Shown piece after piece: positions 16,771 through 25,648 of a DNA stretch of 64,000 bases (positions within the stretch are counted from its first letter, which is position 1; each line of letters opens with the position of its first letter). The position numbers were made by a program, and so were the translations under genes. This DNA comes from Arcobacter sp. (GTDB lineage Bacteria; Campylobacterota; Campylobacteria; Campylobacterales; Arcobacteraceae): positions 1 through 64,000 of the forward strand of contig PKUK01000002.1 of the NCBI GenBank assembly GCA_002869535.1, in the 5' to 3' direction. The notes beneath the pieces were generated by a model. The model ran no database searches. It was given only the letters and a program-made list of their open reading frames with translations, and had not been told where the DNA came from.

Positions 16771-18921
16771 ATGAAAATACTTTTTATACAAATACTGATT
16801 ATTTTTTCTTTTTCAATTAATTCATTTGCAGATTCAATTAAATTTTCAAAAAAAGAAAAAGATTTTATTGATTCAAATCCTGTCATCAAAGTTGCGATGA
16901 TGCCAGACTTCACACCCTTTACATACTATATAAACACTACACCTGTTGGATTTGAGCATGATTTATTGAAAATCATTTCTCAAAAAACCGGATTAGTGTT
17001 TGAGAAAAAAATTGATAAATGGACAAATATTTATACCTCTTTTAAAAATAAAGAGGTGGATATGATTAGTAGTATTTCATATAAAAAGTATAGAGAACCT
17101 TTTACTACTTTTACAAGCTCTTATTATGATATTCCTATTATGATATTTGTAAGGGATTCTTTTGGAGAATATAATGGAATAAAGAGCCTAAAAGGCAAAA
17201 AAGTTGGAGTATTAAAAGATGTATTTTATGTAAAAGAGTTAGAAAAACTAGAAACAATGAACTTAGTATATTATGATAACTATGCAGAGTTAACGAAAGA
17301 TTTGGTTTTTGGTAAAATTGATGCTCTAATTCAAAATCTTACAAATATAAATTATCTTATTAAAAAGAACCTCTATTCAAACTTGAAACTTGCTAGTGAA
17401 TTAACTCTTCCAAATACAAAAAAAGAGGATTTGAGATTTGGAGTTCAACCTGAAAAACCACTTTTAAGTTCTATCATACAAAAAGCTCTTACTTCCATAA
17501 CAAGTAAAGAAAAAGAGAGTTTAGTCAATAAATGGATTGGCTCAATAAAAGAGTATAAGGGTGGACATATTGAACTTAATAAAGAAGAAAAAGCATACCT
17601 AAATACTACTATTATCAAATATTGCATAAATCCAGATGGATTACCCTTTGAAGGTCTCAATGAAGAAGGTAATCATTCGGGCATGAGTTCTGATTATTAT
17701 GATCTATTTGAACAGATACTTTCTGCAAAATTTGAACTTGTAAAAACAAAAAACTGGAATGAATCCATAACTTATATAAAAGAGCACAAGTGCGATATGC
17801 TAGCTCTTGGAATGGAAACCCCTGAAAGAAGAAAATACCTAAATTTTACAAGTAACTATTTAGAAGTTCCATTAGTAGTAGCCACAAGAGTTGATGTGCC
17901 TTTTATAAATAATATATTGGATTTAGAAGGTGAGAATATAGGTATTGTAAAAGGAGATGCTTTTGTAAAAATACTTCGACAGAAATATCCCTCTTTAAAT
18001 CTAATAGAAGTAACTAATATAAAAGAAGGACTAGATAAGGTAAAAGATGGAGAACTCTTTGGATATATTGATACCCTTGCTAGCATAGGGTATGAGTTTC
18101 AGCAAAAATATTTTGGAGAACTAAAAATAGCAGGAAAGATATCTGAAAACTTAAAATTATCAATCGCTATTGTAAAAGAGAATCATTTATTATTAGATAT
18201 CTTACAAAAAACAGTCAATAATATAACAAATGAAATGCATAGAGAGATATTTACAAAATGGATTCCTATAAAATATCAAAAAGGAATAGATTATACTCTT
18301 GTTTGGAAGATATCTATTGCTGCGATACTTTTAATCATACTTGTTATATATTGGAATAGAAAAATCATACAAGCAAACAACTTACTAAAACAAGCCCAAA
18401 AAGATATCCAAGAAAAGAATAAAGAGCTAGAGAGACTCGCAATTACAGATAAGTTAACCAATTTATATAATAGAAGAAAACTAGATGAACTCTTACATAA
18501 TGAGTTAAATAGATACGAACGATTTGGTCATACATTTGGTATAGCAATTTTAGATATAGACCACTTTAAAAAAGTAAATGATTCATTTGGGCATCAAGAG
18601 GGAGATAAAGTATTAGTAGAGATTTCAAATATCTTAAGAACACATATAAGAAAAACAGACTTCGTAGGTAGATTTGGGGGAGAAGAGTTCGTGATTATTT
18701 GTCCAGAATCCCAAGAAAATGGTGTATATAATCTTATGGAAAATATCCGTAAAGATATAGAAAAGCATGACTTTAAAAAAATAGAAAAGATAACCACTAG
18801 TTTTGGAATTGCCATATTAAAAGAGAATGATACAATTGAATCTCTTCTAAAAAAAGCAGATGAAGCACTTTATGAGGCTAAAAAATTAGGTAGAAATAGA
18901 GTCGTAGTAAGTAGTAAGTAG
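16771..18921 (+). CDS. Diguanylate cyclase with two periplasmic solute-binding domains
   Basis: 716 residues from the ATG at 16771, chosen because AAGGA (16761-16765) precedes it and a signal peptide follows at once (FIQILIIFSFSINSFA); the open frame extends upstream into the ABM gene without a ribosome site. Two tandem SBP_bac_3 domains (about 20-265 and 275-510) face the periplasm, then a helix near 525-543, a short coiled coil and a GGDEF domain carrying GGEEF, the active variant. This is the sensor layout known from BvgS-like and related proteins, here outputting c-di-GMP in response to a small solute. Confidence 0.88.
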   Translation: MKILFIQILIIFSFSINSFADSIKFSKKEKDFIDSNPVIKVAMMPDFTPFTYYINTTPVGFEHDLLKIISQKTGLVFEKKIDKWTNIYTSFKNKEVDMISSISYKKYREPFTTFTSSYYDIPIMIFVRDSFGEYNGIKSLKGKKVGVLKDVFYVKELEKLETMNLVYYDNYAELTKDLVFGKIDALIQNLTNINYLIKKNLYSNLKLASELTLPNTKKEDLRFGVQPEKPLLSSIIQKALTSITSKEKESLVNKWIGSIKEYKGGHIELNKEEKAYLNTTIIKYCINPDGLPFEGLNEEGNHSGMSSDYYDLFEQILSAKFELVKTKNWNESITYIKEHKCDMLALGMETPERRKYLNFTSNYLEVPLVVATRVDVPFINNILDLEGENIGIVKGDAFVKILRQKYPSLNLIEVTNIKEGLDKVKDGELFGYIDTLASIGYEFQQKYFGELKIAGKISENLKLSIAIVKENHLLLDILQKTVNNITNEMHREIFTKWIPIKYQKGIDYTLVWKISIAAILLIILVIYWNRKIIQANNLLKQAQKDIQEKNKELERLAITDKLTNLYNRRKLDELLHNELNRYERFGHTFGIAILDIDHFKKVNDSFGHQEGDKVLVEISNILRTHIRKTDFVGRFGGEEFVIICPESQENGVYNLMENIRKDIEKHDFKKIEKITTSFGIAILKENDTIESLLKKADEALYEAKKLGRNRVVVSSK

Positions 18922-18934
18922 TTTAAATAAGTTC

Positions 18935-19621
18935 CTAGGATACTTTTATAAACTGCTTTCTATAGTTCTCTTCTAAAGCTGTTTTATCTTTATAATCAAT
19001 TATATCACCAATTTCTATTTGAACTTTTAAGCCTTTTGTTCTATTTTTAATAGCATCTTCCAAAACTTCATTTGCATTTGATTTTATATATACAGGCAAA
19101 ATTGGCAATCTATTTTTCAAAGCAATAATTCTAGAGCCTTCTTTAAAAGAGGACAAAGGAGTATTCTCTTTATTTCTCGTTCCTTCAGGAAAGATATATA
19201 AAGAGTGTCCCTCTTTTACTACTTTTTTACTATCTTTAAAAAATGGTGCCATATTTGAAGCATCTCTATCGAGTAAAACTGTTCCAGCATTTTTGGTAAA
19301 TGTTCCAAAGAAAAAGGAGTTATACAACTCTTTTTTAGCTACCCAAAAGCCATTAATCTTACTACTTTTTAAAGCAAGTTCAATAATCAAAGGGTCGATA
19401 ATACTTCTGTGATTTGAGACGACTAAATACTGTCCATCAAATGGTAGTTTTTCTTTGTTTATCACATCAACACTTATGTTGAGTTTTCCTAATAGTTCTT
19501 GTGCATATTTTAATCGTAAATCAAATATTTCTTGAGAGTTTTTTACTTTTTTGAGTTTAAATCCATATTTATTTGTAAGATACGTGGCATATATTGCCAT
19601 ACTTATTTGTTTAAAATTCAA
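18935..19621 (-). CDS. Lysophospholipid/1-acylglycerol-3-phosphate acyltransferase (PlsC-like)
   Basis: 228 residues. The acyltransferase catalytic motif NHRSIIDP and the substrate-binding motif FPEGTR are intact, with LDRDA between them. PlsC-type enzymes add the second acyl chain in phosphatidic acid synthesis at the inner membrane. It is convergent with the diguanylate cyclase gene (13-base gap) and is a single gene in its direction. Confidence 0.88.
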   Translation of the reverse strand: MNFKQISMAIYATYLTNKYGFKLKKVKNSQEIFDLRLKYAQELLGKLNISVDVINKEKLPFDGQYLVVSNHRSIIDPLIIELALKSSKINGFWVAKKELYNSFFFGTFTKNAGTVLLDRDASNMAPFFKDSKKVVKEGHSLYIFPEGTRNKENTPLSSFKEGSRIIALKNRLPILPVYIKSNANEVLEDAIKNRTKGLKVQIEIGDIIDYKDKTALEENYRKQFIKVS

Positions 19622-19689
19622 TAATATCCTAGTATTTTTTCGTAGTATATCCAGATGAACTTAGGTGGAGGATTGATTTTAAATTTACA

Positions 19690-19719
19690 TTGACTATTGA
19701 ATTAAAAGTATGCTATAAA
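19690..19719 (+). promoter_or_regulatory. Promoter for the 62-residue gene
   Basis: TTGACT (19690-19695), 18-bp spacer, TATAAA (19714-19719). It lies inside the upstream open frame of the next gene and so supports the later start at 19738. Confidence 0.6.
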
Positions 19720-19737
19720 ATAGTTTTAGGAGTTGTT

Positions 19738-19926
19738 ATGAATATAGAACAAAGGTTTTTACTAAAAGCTATGGAAGATAGGAATTTTGTCTGCTTTAAT
19801 TATGAAGACAAAAGTTTTAAAAGTGTCAAGATTTTAAAGTTTGAGAATGGTTTATTGTATACGGATAGTGGTAACTTTGAGATTGAAAAGATGAAAAAAA
19901 TTATTGTTTTGAAAGATAGATTTTAA
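19738..19926 (+). CDS. Small conserved-looking protein of unknown function
   Basis: 62 residues from ATG 19738, preceded by TTAGGAG; the longer open frame back to 19690 overlaps the promoter and lacks a ribosome site. The protein has no helix or signal. MEDRNFVCFNYEDKSFKSV and LKFENGLLYTDSG suggest a small beta-rich fold, vaguely like a WYL-domain fragment (the F-x-Y and LYT pattern), but it is too short to be sure. It directly precedes the repeat-bordered island. Confidence 0.6.
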   Translation: MNIEQRFLLKAMEDRNFVCFNYEDKSFKSVKILKFENGLLYTDSGNFEIEKMKKIIVLKDRF

Positions 19927-19932
19927 TAGTTT

Positions 19933-20039
19933 TCTTGAAGACCTAAAGGTCTTCGCTTCTTCACTTTTTACCCTTCGGGTTTAGTCACTACGTTTCTGCA
20001 TGATGGCAAAAAGTAAAACAAAAAGTTACCAGCCGAGTT
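19933..20039 (+). repeat. Dispersed repeat, copy 1
   Basis: Bases 19933-19969 are identical over 37 bases to 20958-20994, and 20004-20025 are identical over 22 bases to 20997-21018; both are followed by a nearly shared tail ending CCGAGTT. This copy has about 34 extra bases between the two blocks. Block 1 contains the hairpin GAAGACCTAAAGGTCTTC. It carries no open frame of note and lies just downstream of the 62-residue gene. Confidence 0.8.
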
Positions 20040-20091
20040 ACCAAATAAAAGTATAAATTTTAATAAAAGCTTACGATTGATAATTTCATAC

Positions 20092-20832
20092 TTATTTATT
20101 AAGGTATTCAATTGTTTTATTAATCAATCCATTTAGATGTATATTATTCATTTTATTTACTGGTTCCATTTCTGATTGTGTTATATTTTCAATATTATTT
20201 GGAATCTTAAATCCACTTTTTTCCTCAAATGAATTTAACATAGGATCATAAATAATTGTAACTAAAGGATCTCTATTTACATTTATTTTAGCAAGAGGAT
20301 TAAATAAATAAATCTGTGATTCTACTGATAAAACAGCAAAAAACCTTTTCACACCTAGAAAATTTGAGGACACTACCCCTGTTCCTTTTACATCAAAAAC
20401 ATATGGATTAAGAAAAAATGACCCTGGACCATCTGTAATTACAATTAATGCTTTTAATTTTAGATCATTAACTAATTTTTGATATAAAGTTTTATTATTA
20501 ATAACCCACTTATTATCTTTTCCTACAATTAAATCTTTAAAATCACTATTTTTAAATCCTAATAAAGATAAATTAATTAACTCTTGTCCTAAATTATCAT
20601 GTAACTGCTTTTCAATGATACCTTCTTTTTCCCATGCATATAAATAGCTTTTTTCAAAGTTATTAAATGCTGTTGTTCCAACATGACTATGTTCAACTTT
20701 TTTAGGAATATTAATAATATAACCAATTTTGTCATTTTTGTTAATTGTATACTTTGGAATATCAGGTTGTTGAACTGCACATCCTGAAAACAAAACTATA
20801 AGTAAAAAAGAGAAACCTAATATTTTTTTCAT
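20092..20832 (-). CDS. Orphan outer-membrane or periplasmic lipoprotein
   Basis: 246 residues, family not recognised. The lipoprotein signal is clear: MKKILGFSFLLIVLFSGC with lipobox FSGC and C18 as the lipidated residue. The mature part starts AVQQPDIP, and has repeated mixed-strand segments (IGYIINIPKK, LKALIVITDGPGSFFLNPYVF, RFFAVLSVESQIYLFNP). ATAAGGAT precedes the start. It is bracketed by two direct copies of a dispersed repeat about 1 kb apart, consistent with an acquired cassette. Confidence 0.7.
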   Translation of the reverse strand: MKKILGFSFLLIVLFSGCAVQQPDIPKYTINKNDKIGYIINIPKKVEHSHVGTTAFNNFEKSYLYAWEKEGIIEKQLHDNLGQELINLSLLGFKNSDFKDLIVGKDNKWVINNKTLYQKLVNDLKLKALIVITDGPGSFFLNPYVFDVKGTGVVSSNFLGVKRFFAVLSVESQIYLFNPLAKINVNRDPLVTIIYDPMLNSFEEKSGFKIPNNIENITQSEMEPVNKMNNIHLNGLINKTIEYLNK

Positions 20833-20957
20833 AAAAAATCCTTATCTTATAGGTAAATTATAAATGTATTGTATTTAAATTACATTTATATAATCCTAAT
20901 ATGTTACTCTATAGCTAGTTAATTTATGAAAATCATTAGTTTTAATTTTAATATTCT

Positions 20958-21032
20958 CTTGAAGACCTAAAGGTCTTCGCTTCTTCACTTTTTGGTGGCA
21001 AAAAGTAAAACAAAAAGCCACCAGCCGAGTTG
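20958..21032 (+). repeat. Dispersed repeat, copy 2
   Basis: Same orientation as copy 1 (see 19933-20039), with identical blocks 20958-20994 and 20997-21018. Here the sequence after block 1 gives GGTGGC ... GCCACC (20995-21000 and 21017-21022), a 6-bp stem not conserved in copy 1. Confidence 0.8.
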
Positions 21033-21208
21033 TCAAAGGCAAAGCTCCCCTTCCACTTCACTTTTTAAAGCTAGCCTGCAAAACTCGTCGAAAAAGTGCA
21101 TTTAGCACTTTTCTCTCCTCAAACAGTTTCGGCTTTTTCCACTTAAAAAAGCAAAGCACTCGGCTTTAACAAAGGCTGGATTTCTATAGTTGAAACTTTA
21201 TCTAATAA
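21033..21208. other. Non-coding tail of the repeat region
   Basis: Between repeat copy 2 and the DUF2971 gene. More GC-rich than the surroundings and without an open frame. It contains AAAAGTGC (21092-21099), loop of 5, GCACTTTT (21105-21112), a terminator-like 8-bp hairpin. Several words such as CACTTTT and GGCTTT recur, so it may be decayed repeat material. The full 20833-21208 gap holds only this and copy 2. Confidence 0.4.
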
Positions 21209-21982
21209 TTATTTTGTCAAAATATATGGAATATAATTGAAATCTTTAAAACCTACATTAAAGGAATCCTCAGATTTTAAACCTTCGTAAAATTTAACAT
21301 TTGGATTTTGTCCTTGAAGAATCAAACAAATTATTTCTAAAAACTCTCTTTCAATTTCTGAACCAAAATATACACCCGTTAGTGCATTGGAGTCATATCC
21401 ATAAGCCTTATTAATTTCATTATGAAAACATCGCCATTCTTTTTCATAAGTCCAATCTAAAGACTTTACACAAAGTAATTTTTTGAGAAGATAAATTTTT
21501 TCTGAAGAAACCATTTCAACTAAATCTAAATAAGGAGGTTTATCTTTATATTCTACAGGAAAAAGTTTTTGAAAGGGTTCTTTTTTTGTATCAAACTCAA
21601 GACAAAATCCTTTTCCAGAAGATGCATAATGTGACCACATAAGCTGATTATCATTTTTTTCGCTAAAACAACTAACACCTTTATTTTTATAAACATTATC
21701 TATTCTTTCATTCATTACATCATTAGCTATTTCTAAAAATTCTGAAGATGAAAAATTTTCTAATTCTTTTTCCCATGTTTCATTCTTAATATATTTAGAA
21801 AAATATTCTTTTAACTCTTTTATTTCTTTTGTATTTAAATTTTTAAACTTTAATTTAATATTACAATCAAATGGGTCATTAAATTTAATAGAAGAATTAA
21901 AATAAATACATTGAGATTTTAAATTAATTAATGATTGAACAGTTGCTGGTTGATATTTATAAATCTTTTCTGGAATATTCAA
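21209..21982 (-). CDS. DUF2971 domain protein
   Basis: 257 residues. The DUF2971 pattern is clear: KIYKYQPATVQSLINLKSQC at the start, IYFNSSIKFNDPFDCN, NQLMWSHYASSGKGFCLEFD in the middle and WTYEKEWRCFHNEI near residue 175. The domain is found on phage, genomic islands and near defence genes in many bacteria; its activity is not established. It is a single gene between a repeat region and the 150-bp palindromic element, and its low GC matches acquired DNA. A ribosome site GGGAGAT precedes the start. Confidence 0.82.
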   Translation of the reverse strand: MNIPEKIYKYQPATVQSLINLKSQCIYFNSSIKFNDPFDCNIKLKFKNLNTKEIKELKEYFSKYIKNETWEKELENFSSSEFLEIANDVMNERIDNVYKNKGVSCFSEKNDNQLMWSHYASSGKGFCLEFDTKKEPFQKLFPVEYKDKPPYLDLVEMVSSEKIYLLKKLLCVKSLDWTYEKEWRCFHNEINKAYGYDSNALTGVYFGSEIEREFLEIICLILQGQNPNVKFYEGLKSEDSFNVGFKDFNYIPYILTK

Positions 21983-22026
21983 TTATATCTCCCTTATTGG
22001 TATTAAATTTTATATTAACTAAACTT

Positions 22027-22176
22027 AAAAATAACGGCTAGAAATTGGTCAATTTTGTTCTAGTTCAAGGCGGAGTGAAAATTAGCTTAGGAGCTTACTA
22101 GAAGTAAGTGAGTAAGTTAATTTTTGCGACAACGCAGAAATCGGGCAAAAGTGGCTGATTTATAGCCGTTATTTTT
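22027..22176. mobile_element. 150-bp MITE-like palindromic element
   Basis: Perfect 14-bp terminal inverted repeats (AAAAATAACGGCTA at 22027-22040, its complement at 22163-22176). The interior is an imperfect inverted repeat over most of its length, with an inner hairpin CTTACT/AGTAAG near 22094-22108, so the whole element can fold into one long stem. No open frame. Its right end supplies the TAA stop (22169-22171) of the leftward flavoprotein gene. Whether it is a true miniature transposable element needs other genomic copies. Confidence 0.6.
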
Positions 22177-23398
22177 TTGCTAGGCTGACGCCTGCTAGAT
22201 AGCCACTAGCCCACGCGAATTGTAGATTGTATCCACCTCTGTTTCCCACTATATCTAAAACCTCTCCTGCCAAATACAATCCTTCTACCTTCTTACTCTC
22301 ATAAGTTTTATTATCCACCTCATCGGTTCTCACTCCACCACCACTTGCTTCTGCGTGTTTGAAGCCTTGGGTGTCTGTGATTTTAAATCTCCAGTTTGTT
22401 AGGGTGTTTATTAGGCTTCTTATTTGTTTGGCATTTATATCTTTTGCATTTGCCTCTTTGTCTATGTTATTTATTTGACATATTACGGGGGCTAGTTTGT
22501 TTGATACTATTCCTGTTAGTAGTAAGGCTGCATTTGAGTTTGGTAGGATTTTAAATAGATTTTCTATTTGTCCTAGAAGTTCATTTCGGCTTATATTTGG
22601 GAAAAGATTTATTGATAGTTGAACATCTTGGTAAAGGCTTAGGGGATATACTGCATATTGGGAAATGTCTAGTATAGCAAACCCTGATAAACCGTATTTT
22701 GTGAAAAGTACATCACCATATATTTCACACTCTTTTTTTCCATCAAGATATAAAGATACATTTGCCTCTTTTTTTACCCCTTGTATTCTTGACGCTTGTT
22801 CAAAATCTGTATGAAGTCCTACAAGAGAGGGATAAGTTAGGTTGTAGGTGTGTCCAAATTTTTCGGCAATATTCATGCCCACCTCTGTGGCATTTAATTG
22901 TGGGGCGGCACCTAGTCCTGAGCTAATTACTACTTTGTCATAATCTTTGAACTCATTGTGTGTACTTTTTATTATGAATTTATTTGCTTGTTTTTGTATA
23001 TCTATTACTTTTGTCTCTAGGATTAGATTTACTCCTAGATTTTCTAGTTCATTTTCTAGTAGATTTACTACTGATTTTGCTTCATTTGATAGGGGGTATA
23101 CTTTGTTTGTCTCTTTTATATCAAGTAAGAGTCCAATGCTTTTACAAAACTTTTCAAAAGCTTTATAATCAAACTCTTTTAGGGCATAACTTGTAAACTC
23201 TGGTTTTTCACCTATGAAGTTCTCTACTCTTGCTTGGGTATTTGAGATATTACATCTTCCATTTCCGCTTGCAAGTATTTTTTTACCTATGGCATTGTTA
23301 TTATCAAAGAGGTCTATTTTTATATTTTTATTTAATCTTTTAGCAGTGATTGCAGATATTATTCCTGCTGCCCCTGCTCCTATTATTGCTATTTTCAA
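22169..23398 (-). CDS. FAD-dependent oxidoreductase, HI0933/BaiN family
   Basis: 409 residues. The N-terminal Rossmann motif IGAGAAGIISA (5-15) and the family signature GKKILASGNGRCNISN (43-58) are intact; a second FAD segment near the C-terminus reads GLYLAGEVLDIVGNRGGYNLQ. Members are flavoproteins of poorly defined substrate, often called aminoacetone oxidase-like. The last residues AKK and the stop codon come from the edge of the palindromic element at 22027-22176, so the original C-terminus may have been slightly different. Confidence 0.85.
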   Translation of the reverse strand: MKIAIIGAGAAGIISAITAKRLNKNIKIDLFDNNNAIGKKILASGNGRCNISNTQARVENFIGEKPEFTSYALKEFDYKAFEKFCKSIGLLLDIKETNKVYPLSNEAKSVVNLLENELENLGVNLILETKVIDIQKQANKFIIKSTHNEFKDYDKVVISSGLGAAPQLNATEVGMNIAEKFGHTYNLTYPSLVGLHTDFEQASRIQGVKKEANVSLYLDGKKECEIYGDVLFTKYGLSGFAILDISQYAVYPLSLYQDVQLSINLFPNISRNELLGQIENLFKILPNSNAALLLTGIVSNKLAPVICQINNIDKEANAKDINAKQIRSLINTLTNWRFKITDTQGFKHAEASGGGVRTDEVDNKTYESKKVEGLYLAGEVLDIVGNRGGYNLQFAWASGYLAGVSLAKK

Positions 23399-23509
23399 AG
23401 TTTGCCTTTATCTTTATGCTTGGATTATACACTTTTTATGTTTTGAGTTTATTCAAGTAAAGGGCATAGTTCTTGCAATGACTCTTTTATAAATAATATA
23501 AGGAAGCTC

Positions 23510-24511
23510 ATGAATCCCCAAAGCGCTAAAAGAGCAATTGCACATTTAAGTAAAAGAAAAGTTCCAATATTTTTGTGGGGACCTCCTGGTATTGGTAAGT
23601 CTTCTATTATTGCTCAAATAGCAAAGGAAGCAAATATAGCCTGTATAGATTTACGTCTTTCACTTCTTGACCCAACAGATTTAAGAGGAATACCCTTTTT
23701 TAATGCCAATGATAACTCAGCAGTTTGGGCACCAGCTTCATTTTTACCAGATGGAAGCCAAAAAGAGGGAATACTATTTTTAGATGAGCTAAATACTGCG
23801 GCTCCCATGGTGCAAGCTTCTGCTTATCAGTTAATATTAGATAGAAAGATTGGTGAATATACTCTTCCAGATGGGTGGAGTATAGTTGCTGCTGGTAATA
23901 GGGAAAGTGATAGAGGTGTAGTATTTCGTATGGCTAGTCCACTTGCAAATAGATTTGTTCACTTAGAGATGGAAGCAAATAGTGATGATTGGAAAGCATG
24001 GGCTATAAAAGCAAATATTCATCCTACTATTATCGCTTTTATCTCATATAGACCTGATGCCCTTTTTGCTTTTAATACTCAAAATGATGAAAAAGCTTTT
24101 GCCACGCCAAGAACTTGGGAGTATGTAAATGAGATACTAATGTCCGAACCTGATGATGATTTACTTTTGACTATGGTAAAAGGTTCTATTGGGGAAGAGT
24201 TAGCCTCTTCTTTTTTAGGATTTAAAAGTGTTGAAAAAGATTTACCATCTATTGATGATATTTTAGAAGGTAAAACTACTGAAGCTCCAAAAGACACATC
24301 AGCTTTACATATTTTGTGTACGGCACTTACTATTAGAATAGATGATGAAACAAGAGCAAAAGAGATAAATAATCTTATTTTATACACTCTAAATCTTCCA
24401 GGAGAGTTTGCTGTTATGGTAATACAAGATTTAAGACAGAGAAAGATTGAGTTAGATTATCTAAGTAATTGGCCTCTTTGGATGAAAAAATTCAATAATC
24501 TATTACACTAA
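23510..24511 (+). CDS. MoxR-type AAA+ ATPase
   Basis: 333 residues. Walker A GPPGIGKSS (24-32), Walker B LFLDELN (89-95), sensor 1 region IVAAGNRESDRGVV and arginine-rich MASPLANRFVHLEM. MoxR ATPases act with von Willebrand A partners as chaperones that assemble or activate metal enzymes or complexes. The DUF2201/VWA gene starts 2 bases later, giving the classical two-gene unit. No target operon is obvious nearby. It is divergent from the flavoprotein gene. Confidence 0.88.
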   Translation: MNPQSAKRAIAHLSKRKVPIFLWGPPGIGKSSIIAQIAKEANIACIDLRLSLLDPTDLRGIPFFNANDNSAVWAPASFLPDGSQKEGILFLDELNTAAPMVQASAYQLILDRKIGEYTLPDGWSIVAAGNRESDRGVVFRMASPLANRFVHLEMEANSDDWKAWAIKANIHPTIIAFISYRPDALFAFNTQNDEKAFATPRTWEYVNEILMSEPDDDLLLTMVKGSIGEELASSFLGFKSVEKDLPSIDDILEGKTTEAPKDTSALHILCTALTIRIDDETRAKEINNLILYTLNLPGEFAVMVIQDLRQRKIELDYLSNWPLWMKKFNNLLH

Positions 24512-24513
24512 TC

Positions 24514-25626
24514 ATGACTTCTGATACTCTATTAACCAAAGCAAAAAGTCAACTAACTTCAAAATATCCCTACTTTGGGATGTTGGCTTCAAGACTTAAA
24601 CATGAAAGCAATGATGAAGTACGATTTTATGCAAGTAATGGTGTAGTGTTTAAATATAACCCAGAGTTTATAGAAAAGTGCTCTATAGATGAACTTATCT
24701 TCATACTCACAAACTGTGTTATGCACCATATTCTATCCCACAGTCAGCGAAAACTCAAAAGAAAAGGTTTTTTGTGGCAGTTAGCAACTGATTATGCTAT
24801 AAATAATCTACTTAAAAAAAATGGTCTCAAAATCCCAAAAGGTGCAAACTTTAATAGTGACTTTAAAAATATGTACGCAGAAGAGATATATGAAGTCCTA
24901 AAAGAGCAAAATAACCTTGAAGAGATAAGCAGTAGCTTTAGCGATGAACAAGAAGAGGAAAAGAAGTTTGCAGATATAAATAATGTAGAGGAAGACTTAG
25001 ATGAGAAAGATGAAGCAGCTTGGGAATATGCAGACTCTTTAGCAAAAGAGGTAGCTTTGAGAAAAAGTAAAACTCCCTTAGGACTTGAAAGACTAGCAAA
25101 AAAGATGCAACTCAAAAATGTGGATTGGAAGTTTGAACTTTACAATGCCATAAATAGACATATGAGAAATAACTACGCCTTTATGCCACCAAATAAAAAG
25201 CATATTTACAGAGGCGTTGCCCTTCCCTCACTTTCTAGTGATACATTAAGTCTTGTAGTTGCTATTGATACATCTGGGTCTATTCAAGATGAACTTTTAG
25301 GTGCTTTTTTAGATGAGTTTAAATCTATCATGCAAAGTTTTCCCTCTATTGCTATTGAGCTTATTATTGCAGATGCAAAAGTGCATGCACACTATAGTTT
25401 TCAAGGAGCAAATGAGATTGACTTTGCCCTAAAAGGTGGTGGGGGAACTGATTATCGACCTACTTTTGAGTTTATTGAAGCAAATTTACCTATGAGTTCT
25501 ATGCTTTTGTATTTTACAGATGGGGAAGGAATATTTCCAAGAATTCCACCACCATATGAAGTAATTTGGGCACTGTCTCAAAATAAAAATAAAATACCTT
25601 TTGGAAGAGCTTTAGTAATTCTTTAG
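24514..25626 (+). CDS. DUF2201 metallopeptidase-like / VWA domain protein, MoxR partner
   Basis: 370 residues. N-terminal DUF2201 putative metallopeptidase-like part with CVMHHILSHSQRK (H71, H72, H76), an acidic linker (about 130-170, EEEKK and EEDLDEKDE), then a C-terminal VWA-like domain with the MIDAS motif DTSGS (D252-S256) and a later GGGGTDYRP segment that supplies the conserved Thr. It is expected to bind a divalent metal and its MoxR partner. The HxxxH spacing differs from a canonical HExxH, so peptidase activity is doubtful. Confidence 0.82.
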   Translation: MTSDTLLTKAKSQLTSKYPYFGMLASRLKHESNDEVRFYASNGVVFKYNPEFIEKCSIDELIFILTNCVMHHILSHSQRKLKRKGFLWQLATDYAINNLLKKNGLKIPKGANFNSDFKNMYAEEIYEVLKEQNNLEEISSSFSDEQEEEKKFADINNVEEDLDEKDEAAWEYADSLAKEVALRKSKTPLGLERLAKKMQLKNVDWKFELYNAINRHMRNNYAFMPPNKKHIYRGVALPSLSSDTLSLVVAIDTSGSIQDELLGAFLDEFKSIMQSFPSIAIELIIADAKVHAHYSFQGANEIDFALKGGGGTDYRPTFEFIEANLPMSSMLLYFTDGEGIFPRIPPPYEVIWALSQNKNKIPFGRALVIL

Positions 25627-25636
25627 AAAAGAATTA
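25616..25636. other. Hairpin enclosing the DUF2201/VWA stop codon
   Basis: TAATTCTTT (25616-25624), loop AGA, AAAGAATTA (25628-25636): a perfect 9-bp stem. The TAG stop (25624-25626) is at the apex. No T-run follows. Confidence 0.4.
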
Positions 25637-25648
25637 AAATATAAGTAC

